Below are positions 6,608 through 13,579 of a stretch of DNA of 14,765 nucleotides, in pieces (position 1 is the stretch's first letter; the number at the start of each line of letters is the position of its first letter). The stretch spans positions 1 to 14,765 of the forward strand of contig JAFVEW010000270.1 in NCBI GenBank assembly GCA_017475805.1, given 5' to 3'. Made by a program: the position numbers and the translations under genes. A model generated the notes under the pieces. It had not been told where the DNA came from. It saw only the letters and a program-made list of their open reading frames with translations, and ran no database searches. Origin of the DNA: Synergistaceae bacterium. Its GTDB lineage: Bacteria; Synergistota; Synergistia; Synergistales; Aminobacteriaceae.

Positions 6608-6631
6608 GTAGTAATAAATGTAGTAATAAAA
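6608..6631. repeat. tandem duplication of a 12-bp unit
   Basis: GTAGTAATAAAT at 6608-6619 is followed directly by GTAGTAATAAAA at 6620-6631, with one mismatch. Just before it, the 9-mer GCGACTCTT occurs at 6599-6607 and also at 6543-6551, flanking the inverted repeat. Apart from these repeats and the promoter at 6697, I see nothing in the 225-bp gap. Confidence 0.75.
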
Positions 6632-6696
6632 TAGCAATTCTTTTTTCGTTCAGAAATTTTACAAGATAATTATACTGAAAAATTCAAAAATATAAA

Positions 6697-6705
6697 TGTT
6701 ATAAT
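6697..6705 (+). promoter_or_regulatory. extended -10 promoter for the envelope operon
   Basis: TGtTATAAT is a perfect extended -10. The -35 is weak (CTGAAA at 6675-6680, 19-bp spacer). It is the only convincing promoter upstream of the nine-gene run that starts at 6768, and would give a leader of about 55 nt. Confidence 0.5.
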
Positions 6706-6767
6706 TACGTAAAATTAATGAGGAATAAATCGTTAAAAAAAATTATTGAACGCGAAAGGAATGAATC

Positions 6768-7448
6768 ATGAACCTGACAAGCGACTCGGGTGCCGAACCT
6801 CGCAGAATTATTTTAGCAAGGCACGGACAAACTGAATGGAATTTGCAATATCGTTTTCAAGGCAGAACAAACGTAAAACTTACTGAAACGGGCAAACGTC
6901 AGGCTCATGCCTTAGCAGCGCGTCTGTCGTCGTGGCCTGTCGAAATCGTTTACACAAGCCCTTTAGACCGCGCTTACTACACAGCGTCGGCCATTGCAGA
7001 ACGTCATAACTTAAAGCCCGTAATTTTACCCGAATTAGAAGAAATTAATTTCGCTACTTGGGAAGGCGAGTCTATTCCAGGTCTTGAAAAAGAGCAGCAC
7101 AGTGCTTTTGCGGCTTGGAGAAGCGATCCTTTTTTTTATCCGCCTGCAGGTGCTGAGACTTGGGAAAAACTTTACACGAGGCTTTCAAGAGCTGTGAAAA
7201 TTTTTTTAGGCGGCGAATATAAAAGAATCGTTGTCGTTTCTCACGGCGGAATCATGAGAGCTTTATATGCCGTCTTCGTGGGCTTGAATCCTCATAAGGT
7301 TTGGAATATGGAAGTTTCAAACTGTTCGATGAGCGGCATCGAAATGCGTCGCGGCCGTCCGACTTTAATTTTCACGAATGATAATCTTCACGTCAGAGCC
7401 GGAGAACTTGGCGAAAAATTGCCCGTCTGGGGTGAAAATAGATTATGA
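6768..7448 (+). CDS. histidine phosphatase family protein (phosphoglycerate mutase-like)
   Basis: Cofactor-independent-type phosphatase of the RHG superfamily, 226 aa. The catalytic motif ARHGQTEWN is at 17-25, with His19 as the phosphorylated residue. Arg68 lies in SPLDRA, the acid-base LEEINF is near 90-95, and the second catalytic His159 is in VVSHGG. The family includes phosphoglycerate mutase, alpha-ribazole phosphatase and broad phosphatases; the sequence alone does not choose, although the short length and lack of the mutase insertions favour a phosphatase. AAAGGA lies seven bases before the ATG. The last four bases (ATGA) are shared with the sigma factor gene, so the two are co-translated. 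Confidence 0.88.
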   Translation: MNLTSDSGAEPRRIILARHGQTEWNLQYRFQGRTNVKLTETGKRQAHALAARLSSWPVEIVYTSPLDRAYYTASAIAERHNLKPVILPELEEINFATWEGESIPGLEKEQHSAFAAWRSDPFFYPPAGAETWEKLYTRLSRAVKIFLGGEYKRIVVVSHGGIMRALYAVFVGLNPHKVWNMEVSNCSMSGIEMRRGRPTLIFTNDNLHVRAGELGEKLPVWGENRL

Positions 7449-8008
7449 GTCTCGAACCTGAGCATGAAAAAAATCTATGGCGTTTATGTTCCGACGGCGA
7501 CATGGAAGCCCGCGAAGAGTTAATCGTAGCTTATAGGCCGTTAGTGTTTTGGATCGCCGGAAAAATTCATGTTAATGATTCAGAACTTAAACAAGACATG
7601 ATTCAAGAGGGCATGTTAGCTTTAATTAACGCCGTCGATAAATTTGAACCTGAACGCGAATATAAATTTTCGACTTACGCTTATCATAAAATTCACGGAC
7701 AGATTATAAATATGTTAGAACGCGGCGAAAAAAAAGCTCCGTTGCCTGTGCCTGACGAGTTTTTGCAAGTCGCTGAAGATTATTCTTATTATGAAGACGA
7801 AAACGCAAGCGAAGATTGGCTCGATGTCGCAAGCAGCATTTCTAAATTAGAAGGACGAGAGGCTGAAATTGTTTCGGCTTTGTTCTTTGAGGGCAAAAAA
7901 CCTAAAGAAGTCGCTGAAGAGAAAAAATTAGATGTCAGTCATGTTTATAGACTCAGAAGGACAGCTATAGCAAAAATTCGCGGCTGGCTGTGTCTGAATG
8001 AAGCATAA
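7445..8008 (+). CDS. alternative sigma factor, sigma-70 family
   Basis: RNA polymerase sigma factor of 187 aa with region 2 (about 23-92) and region 4 (about 131-182) and no full region 3. Region 2 shows the core-binding DMIQEGMLALINAVDKFEP at 51-69 and the -10-contacting FSTYAYHKIHGQI at 75-87. Region 4 ends in a helix-turn-helix with VSHVYRLRRTAIAKIRGWL at 164-182. The linker (100-130) is acidic and rich in Tyr, Asp and Glu. The closest patterns I know are the FliA/WhiG and SigH groups rather than classical ECF factors. The start overlaps the phosphatase stop. The downstream membrane protein and bamA suggest a link to envelope gene control, which is inference. Confidence 0.9.
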   Translation: MSLEPEHEKNLWRLCSDGDMEAREELIVAYRPLVFWIAGKIHVNDSELKQDMIQEGMLALINAVDKFEPEREYKFSTYAYHKIHGQIINMLERGEKKAPLPVPDEFLQVAEDYSYYEDENASEDWLDVASSISKLEGREAEIVSALFFEGKKPKEVAEEKKLDVSHVYRLRRTAIAKIRGWLCLNEA

Positions 8009-8036
8009 AAAATTAGGAGTGAATAAATAATTAAAT

Positions 8037-8672
8037 ATGAAAGAAATCTTAATCGATAAAAAACTTGATAAAAAAGTAGCCGGAATAATTCGCTGGCTCG
8101 AAAGATTAAAAAAATCCTACAGCTCCGGCGCAATGGAAAACGCTTTGATGGATGCCGAGTGTGCGCGGGCTGATTTAGAAACTTTAAGGCTTGATGTTTG
8201 GGCAACTTTAGACCCTCAGGCTAAGCCTAAGAATAAATTTTTTATGCAGATATTAAATTTTGCGCGCGTTGTTTCATTAGCAGCGATTATAGTTTTGCTG
8301 ACGGTGTTTCCGATTTCAAAAGAAGTTCCGACAGAAGCTATTGAATACAGCAAGGATAAAATCACGCTTGCGAAGCCTATATTAATTATTCGGGAAGATA
8401 AAGAAGACAAAAAAGATAGCACAGAAAAAATAGAGAAAATTCAAGCTAAAAATGATAAAAACGATAGTGATAATAATAATATAGCCGTCGTGAAAGCCAA
8501 AAGGCCGACTCGCACAGCTAATATTAAAAAGCCTCAGCCGGTTGTTCAGGAGAAAGTTCAAGCTAAAAACGAAACTGAACAAAAAACAGTAGCTTACGAT
8601 AAAGTTTTTTCGCTCATTCAAACGGGCGAGAGAGCATTAAAAAATAATAGAAGCGTTATTAAAAGCAATTAA
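8037..8672 (+). CDS. single-pass membrane protein of unknown function beside the sigma factor
   Basis: 211 aa; no family recognised. Residues 1-70 are charged and helical without a signal peptide, 72-92 form one hydrophobic segment (ARVVSLAAIIVLLTVFPI), and 100-211 are a Lys/Asp/Glu/Asn-rich, probably disordered tail with KKPQPVVQEK near 164-173. Positive residues before the segment predict the N-terminus inside and the tail in the periplasm. This is the topology of membrane-bound anti-sigma factors, and the gene directly follows a sigma factor, but no zinc-finger or RseA-like motif is present, so that role is only a suggestion. A tether for envelope assembly is the other possibility. AGGAG is 17 bases from the ATG, and the in-frame GTG between them meets a stop. 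Confidence 0.75.
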   Translation: MKEILIDKKLDKKVAGIIRWLERLKKSYSSGAMENALMDAECARADLETLRLDVWATLDPQAKPKNKFFMQILNFARVVSLAAIIVLLTVFPISKEVPTEAIEYSKDKITLAKPILIIREDKEDKKDSTEKIEKIQAKNDKNDSDNNNIAVVKAKRPTRTANIKKPQPVVQEKVQAKNETEQKTVAYDKVFSLIQTGERALKNNRSVIKSN

Positions 8673-8695
8673 GAGCAAGGAGTGAGAAATTAAAA

Positions 8696-10477
8696 ATGAA
8701 AATCACAAAAAATATTTTTATTTTCGTATTAACAGCACTGATTTTATTTTCAGCTTGTGCTTTTGCCGACGAAGTAGAAGAAGCTCAAGAGCAGCAAGAG
8801 ACTCAGCCTAAGCCGCCCGTTATGAAAGTTACGACTGTCGGCGTCATCGGCAACCCTAATATCGCAAGCGAATATATTTTGAACGTCGTCGACACAAAGC
8901 CGGGCTCAGAACTTAACCGCGAGATGATTCAAAACGACATTGAAGCAATTTATAATCAGGGCTTTTTCTCTTATGTTGACGTTGATATAAGACGCGACGA
9001 AGACGGCGCAGCAGTTGTCTTTTCTGTTCAGGAAAACCCAAAAATCGAGTCAATAAACTTCACGGGCAACACTATATATTCGACCGAACAGTTAATGAAA
9101 GAAGTTTTCTCGCAGGAAGGCACAGTTTTCAACCGCGTTTTCTTCCGCAACGATTTAGACAGGATTCAGGAACATTATCATAAAGACGGCTACGTCATGG
9201 TCAGAGTCTCCGATGTTCAGATTCAGGGCGGAAATATTTACGTTACAATTCTTGAGCCTCGAGTCGGCGACGTAATTATTCAGGGCAACAGAAAGACAAA
9301 AACTTACGTAATCCGCCGCGAATTAAAATTAGAAAAAGGCGATAATTTCAACGTTACTAAATTCCGTCATCATTTAGGAAAATTGCAAGGCTTAGGCTTC
9401 TTTGAAGATGTCAACGTTGCCTTTGATGTCCCCGAAGACGACGATCAAACAGTTGATTTAATTTTGACAGTCAAAGAAAAGCGAACGGCCTCCGTAGGTC
9501 TTAATGTAGCTTACGGAACTGAAAGCGGACTCTCCGGCGGTTTGACTTACAGCGACTCTAACTTATTCGGGCGCGGAATTTTATTTGAAATCGGTTTCAA
9601 TGAAGGCGACGAGGCGACTTATTGGACAACGCTTTCAAGTTCCTATATGGACGCTCACACTTACGGCTGGCGAGTCGGCGCACGTTACAGAACTTACGAC
9701 GACAGATATTATTACAGGCAGAGCCGCAGACAATTTGAATTTGACGAGAAGAGTACGACTTTTTTTGCAGGCTTCGGCAAAAAATTTGCTAATGAAGATT
9801 GGAGCTGGTTCTTAACTTTCCGCCACGAAGACACTGAATATAGCGACATTAAAAACGCAATCCCCGGTTATATCGACGACTTAACGCCTTGGGACGGAGT
9901 CAACCAGACTGTCGAACTTTCTTTAACTTGGGACAAACGCGATGAATATTCACCGTATTCAAAAGGATTCGTTTGGGATATTAACTTAGAGCAGGCTGTA
10001 AAAGCTCTCGGCGGCGAATATGACTATCTTAAATACTGGACGCAGGCAAGATATTACGCTTCATTAAACGGCATTTTGAACGGACTCGGCGATTCTGATT
10101 TAAGTTGGAGCGATGAAAATCCTTTATTATTCGCGGCGCGTATTCGTATAGGTTCAGCGACTAAAGACGAGCTTCCGGCTTTTGCGAGATATTCTCTCGG
10201 CGGCATGAACTCATTACGAGGTTATAATTCCCGTTCGTTTGAAGGCAGCAATTTCTACATGGGAAATTTTGAAATTAGAGTCCCCGTAAGCACTGCGGTA
10301 TCTATCGTAGGATTTTATGACATCGGCAACGCTGACGAAAAATTCGACTGGGATAATTACCACGATGACTACGGCATCGGAGTCAGAGTCAAAACTCCGT
10401 TCGGCAACATGCGTGTTGACTATGCGAAAGGCGAAGACGAAAACAGAACTTATTTCGGTTTCGGCGAAATGTTTTAG
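8696..10477 (+). CDS. bamA: outer membrane protein assembly factor BamA
   Basis: Omp85-family protein that folds beta-barrel proteins into the outer membrane. The 593 aa begin with a signal peptide cleaved after AFA (residue 24). There are three POTRA domains, about 44-117, 118-190 and 191-264, each with the pattern of a Gly-Asn or Gly-Phe-Phe turn (GNPNI, NQGFF, FTGNT, IQGNR, LGFFED). A 16-strand-type barrel follows from about 265 to the terminal Phe593. The loop-6 signature is SLRGY at 506-510, and the protein ends FGFGEMF. With three POTRAs instead of the five in E. coli, it is short but normal for many non-proteobacterial diderms. AAGGAG lies 13 bases upstream. lpxD, lpxC and fabZ downstream are the usual company. 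Confidence 0.93.
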   Translation: MKITKNIFIFVLTALILFSACAFADEVEEAQEQQETQPKPPVMKVTTVGVIGNPNIASEYILNVVDTKPGSELNREMIQNDIEAIYNQGFFSYVDVDIRRDEDGAAVVFSVQENPKIESINFTGNTIYSTEQLMKEVFSQEGTVFNRVFFRNDLDRIQEHYHKDGYVMVRVSDVQIQGGNIYVTILEPRVGDVIIQGNRKTKTYVIRRELKLEKGDNFNVTKFRHHLGKLQGLGFFEDVNVAFDVPEDDDQTVDLILTVKEKRTASVGLNVAYGTESGLSGGLTYSDSNLFGRGILFEIGFNEGDEATYWTTLSSSYMDAHTYGWRVGARYRTYDDRYYYRQSRRQFEFDEKSTTFFAGFGKKFANEDWSWFLTFRHEDTEYSDIKNAIPGYIDDLTPWDGVNQTVELSLTWDKRDEYSPYSKGFVWDINLEQAVKALGGEYDYLKYWTQARYYASLNGILNGLGDSDLSWSDENPLLFAARIRIGSATKDELPAFARYSLGGMNSLRGYNSRSFEGSNFYMGNFEIRVPVSTAVSIVGFYDIGNADEKFDWDNYHDDYGIGVRVKTPFGNMRVDYAKGEDENRTYFGFGEMF

Positions 10478-11693
10478 CGCGGTTTTAATTGCGTTTCTCT
10501 CTCTTTATTTTGTCCGTCCGTCTTATGCTTTAAGTGTTCAGGGGATTCCTGCATGGCTTGAGCCTGCTGTCGTTCGCAGTCTTAATGCTGTGTGGTCAGA
10601 CATTCCCGAAGATGCTTATGTAGACAGGGAAGGGACTTTAACTCTTGTTGCTTCAAGATTATTCACAGGCTACGGCGTTGAAATTAAATCTCAAAACGGC
10701 CGCGAGCCTGTCGTTTTTTTTGAGCCTTCTGAAAAATTTATAACTCCTGAAATAAAATTAAATTCTCCTGAACTTCGCGGAGCTGCTCTCGAATGGTTTA
10801 ACGCTGATATTAAAGGACTTGAAAATGAAATTTCAGCTCTGATTAAAGACTTGCCGCAAAGTGCTTTAACTTGGTCAGACGAGGCTTTACGCGAAGAAAT
10901 TTCAAAATTAATTAATTTAAGATTGCCGGGCTGGGAATTTTCGCAGCAAATTTTTATATCGAAAGACTCAACGCTCGTTAATTTAACTTTCAGACCGTCG
11001 TCGAAAATGATCTTGGCCGTGAAGCCTTCTTTATATTCTCATACGATCCCTGTAATGTTTCGCAGCGACTTGGAGGCAAAATTAATTCCCGCGTTCTCCC
11101 CTTTAATCGGCGTGCCTGTAGCTTGGGCTGAAAAACATAAAACAGAAATTGAAGCCATTGCCCGCGAATTTCTTGAAGAGCGTCATTCAGTCGAAAATTT
11201 ACGCGCTGCTGTTAATATTAATTTCTCGCCTAATACAGTTTCAAATTTAGAAGCAAGGGTCGACAGCCGCGATTTTATGTTTCAGCTATGGGTGTCGGCA
11301 TACGCAGGCATTGAAGGCCGTTATCCTGAGTTAGGCGCATTCTTCGGCTTCAGGCCGGATTGGAAATTACATCCTGAATTTTACGCTGAATTAATTTTTG
11401 AATTAAACGATTTCAGCTTGACTCACCGCTGGGGAGGACGAATTGAATTACTCGAAAATCTTTGGGCAGGCATCGAAAATCAGTGGCCTGAGAATAAATA
11501 TTTCTTCAGATTACAATACAGCCCCGTAAAAATCCGCAGACCTTTTGCGCTGTGGCGTTACAGTCCTGAACTTGATGTTCACGAGGCGGCTTTAGGTTAT
11601 AAAATTGATGAGCATATGTCGATAGAATTTTATTATTACAGCGGCGGCCTTAAAGATGAAAAATTCGGACTTCGCGGCACGTGGCACTTATAA
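10422..11693 (+). CDS. exported, probable outer-membrane protein of unknown function
   Basis: The frame is open from inside bamA. I choose the ATG at 10422 (423 aa), overlapping bamA by 56 bases, because it gives a proper signal peptide: MRKAKTKTELISVSAK, a hydrophobic core CFSAVLIAFLSLYFV, and cleavage after SYA. In-frame GTG at 10413 and ATT at 10452 are alternatives. No clear ribosome site is seen, so translation is probably coupled to the end of bamA. The first two thirds of the mature part are mixed helix and strand. The last 130 residues alternate aromatic and polar residues (FRLQYSPVKI, SIEFYYYSGG, LRGTWHL), as in a small beta-barrel. I recognise no family. Position suggests a partner or client of BamA. 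Confidence 0.75.
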   Translation: MRKAKTKTELISVSAKCFSAVLIAFLSLYFVRPSYALSVQGIPAWLEPAVVRSLNAVWSDIPEDAYVDREGTLTLVASRLFTGYGVEIKSQNGREPVVFFEPSEKFITPEIKLNSPELRGAALEWFNADIKGLENEISALIKDLPQSALTWSDEALREEISKLINLRLPGWEFSQQIFISKDSTLVNLTFRPSSKMILAVKPSLYSHTIPVMFRSDLEAKLIPAFSPLIGVPVAWAEKHKTEIEAIAREFLEERHSVENLRAAVNINFSPNTVSNLEARVDSRDFMFQLWVSAYAGIEGRYPELGAFFGFRPDWKLHPEFYAELIFELNDFSLTHRWGGRIELLENLWAGIENQWPENKYFFRLQYSPVKIRRPFALWRYSPELDVHEAALGYKIDEHMSIEFYYYSGGLKDEKFGLRGTWHL

Positions 11694-11698
11694 TAATT

Positions 11699-11730
11699 AG
11701 GAATTAGGAGTGAGGAGTTAGAAATTAAAG
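11699..11730 (+). repeat. degenerate TTAGGAG repeats before the ABM gene
   Basis: The 71-bp gap after 11693 begins with overlapping copies of a TTAGGAG-like heptamer (AATTAGGAATTAGGAGTGAGGAGTTAG). The 12-mer AATTAGGAGTGA at 11702-11713 is identical to 8011-8022, the ribosome-site region of the membrane protein gene. Confidence 0.5.
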
Positions 11731-11764
11731 AGTAAAATAGAATTTTAGAAAGGGAAATAAGAAA

Positions 11765-12490
11765 ATGAAAATCTTTACGGTAATTTTTTTACTCATTGCA
11801 TTATCAGCAGGCCAAGCGTTTGCTCATTCAATATTTGCTCCTGAAGGAAAAACTCTTAAAATCCACTGGGCTGTCTTGCAGGCTAAAGAAGGCAAAATGT
11901 CTGAAATGGCCGCGATAAGTTCGAGGACTGTCGCAAAATTCACGCCGAACGAAAAAGGGAGTTATTCTCTTTACGGAGCAATAGCAAAAGAAAATCATGA
12001 TTTAATGCGGATACTTGAAATTTATGAAGACGAACAATCCTATGAAATTCATAGATCAAGCGAAGGATTCAAAAATTTCATAGAAGAACGCAAGCCGATT
12101 CTTGAGAAATTAACTATTCTTCCTGTTGAGCCTGTTGTTCTTGAACAAAAAATTGAAGGCACGGGAACGAGTATCGCAATGGTCTTAGTAGAGGTTAAAC
12201 CTGAAAAACTTGACGAGTTCAAAAATATAATCATTCAGGAAATGAAGAGAGCCGTAGCTGAAGATGACGGAGTTTTAGGAATGTTTGCCACAGCAGAGCA
12301 GGGAGAAAGAAATAATTTCATTCATACTCTCGAAATTTACAAAGATGAACAAGCTCGCGAAAAATATTTGTCTTCAGAAAAGTATCAGGATTTTATAAAA
12401 AATGCGAACGAGTATTTAATCGGCTTCAAAGTTTTTGAAAATTTGCCCGCAAAAATTATTTTAAGCAGAAAAGGCTTGCATATAGATTAA
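11765..12490 (+). CDS. exported protein with two ABM-like (antibiotic biosynthesis monooxygenase fold) domains
   Basis: 241 aa with a clear signal peptide cleaved after QAFA (residue 20). The rest is two copies of a ferredoxin-like ABM domain, about 30-118 and 135-225. The copies align well: LEIYEDEQSYEIHRSSEGF (84-102) against LEIYKDEQAREKYLSSEKY (189-207). Known ABM proteins (YgiN, heme-degrading IsdG/HmoB, quinol oxygenases) are mostly cytoplasmic; an exported tandem form beside bamA and lpxD is unusual. The substrate is unknown. Small secreted ABM proteins might act on quinones or heme in the periplasm, but no heme ligand can be assigned from sequence alone. AAAGGG lies ten bases before the ATG. 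Confidence 0.8.
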   Translation: MKIFTVIFLLIALSAGQAFAHSIFAPEGKTLKIHWAVLQAKEGKMSEMAAISSRTVAKFTPNEKGSYSLYGAIAKENHDLMRILEIYEDEQSYEIHRSSEGFKNFIEERKPILEKLTILPVEPVVLEQKIEGTGTSIAMVLVEVKPEKLDEFKNIIIQEMKRAVAEDDGVLGMFATAEQGERNNFIHTLEIYKDEQAREKYLSSEKYQDFIKNANEYLIGFKVFENLPAKIILSRKGLHID

Positions 12491-12535
12491 AAAAATTTAT
12501 TTTCTTAAATAATAAAATTCAAGGAGAAATTTATC

Positions 12536-13579
12536 ATGAAAGAAATGACCTTAGCTGAAATTGTCCAAAAACTCAGCGGCGAAAAAATTTCAATATCAGG
12601 GAACTCTAAGCACCTCATCAATAAAATCGCATCGCCAAAAGACGCCGATAAAAATTCGATTTGTGTCGTATGGGACAAAAAAGCTCTCGAAAAGTTAAGC
12701 CCTGAAGCAGCAATCGCAGGCCCTCAAAAATTTTTCGCTCGTGAAGACGGAACTGTCCGCGACGGTTTAATCTGCGATACTCCGCGAGCTTTGCTTCCTA
12801 AGCTGCTTGCGTTATTTTCAGACCCTGTTGAAAAATTAAAAGGTATTCACCCGTCAGCAGTCGTATCTCTAGACGCAAAAATTTACGGAGCTTATGTCGG
12901 AGCTTGCGCTGTAGTCGAGTCAGGAGCAATTATCAGCGCGGGCGCGGAAATTCACGCTGGAGCTTACGTCGGGAAAAATTGTTTCGTCGGCGAAAATTCA
13001 ATAATCGAACCTAAAGCAGTCTTAGAAGCTGACGTCAAAGTCGGCAAAAATTGTTTGATTCATTCAGGCGCGGTTATAGGCTGCGACGGCTTCGGCTTCG
13101 TCCGTGAAAATGGAATAGTCGTGAAAATTCCTCAAACCGGCGGCGTAACTATCGGCGACGATGTTGAAATAGGCGCATGCACGACCATAGATCGCGGCGC
13201 AATGAATGATACTTTAATCGGCGATGGAACTAAAATTGATAATCATGTTCAAATCGGCCATAACGTAAAAATCGGAAAGCATTGCATAATCTGTTCAATG
13301 TCAGGAATTGCCGGAAGCTCTGTTCTTGAAGATTACGTTACTGTTTCAGTCCAAGTCGGCATCACTGACCATGTAACTATCGGCGAAGGCTCTACTCTCG
13401 CGGCTCGAACGGGCGTAACGAATGACATTCCCGCAAATTCTTTAATTTCAGGCTTCCCTGCACGGCCTCACAACGCGGCCAAGCGGGCTTTAGTTTTGGC
13501 GGCTGACTTACCTTTGATGTCGCGAAAATTAAGACTGCTTGAGAAAAAAGTTGACGCTATGCAAAAAAATGAAAATTAA
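12536..13579 (+). CDS. lpxD: UDP-3-O-acylglucosamine N-acyltransferase
   Basis: Third committed enzyme of lipid A synthesis, adding the N-linked hydroxyacyl chain from ACP. The 347-aa length is standard. An N-terminal uridine-binding domain (1-100) leads to HPSAVVSLDAKI (105-116), then hexapeptide repeats forming a left-handed beta helix to about 310, and a C-terminal helix. CDGFGFV is at 183-189, and the catalytic His242 is in the QIGHNVKIG motif (matching E. coli His239). The ribosome site AAGGAG is nine bases before the ATG. The end overlaps lpxC by 11 bases. Confidence 0.96.
   Translation: MKEMTLAEIVQKLSGEKISISGNSKHLINKIASPKDADKNSICVVWDKKALEKLSPEAAIAGPQKFFAREDGTVRDGLICDTPRALLPKLLALFSDPVEKLKGIHPSAVVSLDAKIYGAYVGACAVVESGAIISAGAEIHAGAYVGKNCFVGENSIIEPKAVLEADVKVGKNCLIHSGAVIGCDGFGFVRENGIVVKIPQTGGVTIGDDVEIGACTTIDRGAMNDTLIGDGTKIDNHVQIGHNVKIGKHCIICSMSGIAGSSVLEDYVTVSVQVGITDHVTIGEGSTLAARTGVTNDIPANSLISGFPARPHNAAKRALVLAADLPLMSRKLRLLEKKVDAMQKNEN

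Noticed and set aside
7945..8621. Minus-strand frames over the membrane protein gene
   Set aside because: Phe/Leu/Ile-rich products are what antisense reading of a Lys/Glu/Asn-rich gene gives; there is no start signal.
8715..8760. Possible lipoprotein box in the BamA signal peptide (LFSAC)
   Set aside because: Phe at -3 is a poor lipobox, and AFA followed by Asp-Glu is a good signal peptidase I site.
10317..10421. Upstream extension of the protein that follows bamA to the ATG at 10317
   Set aside because: The extra 35 residues are a Thr/Ser-rich out-of-frame reading of bamA and would bury the signal peptide.
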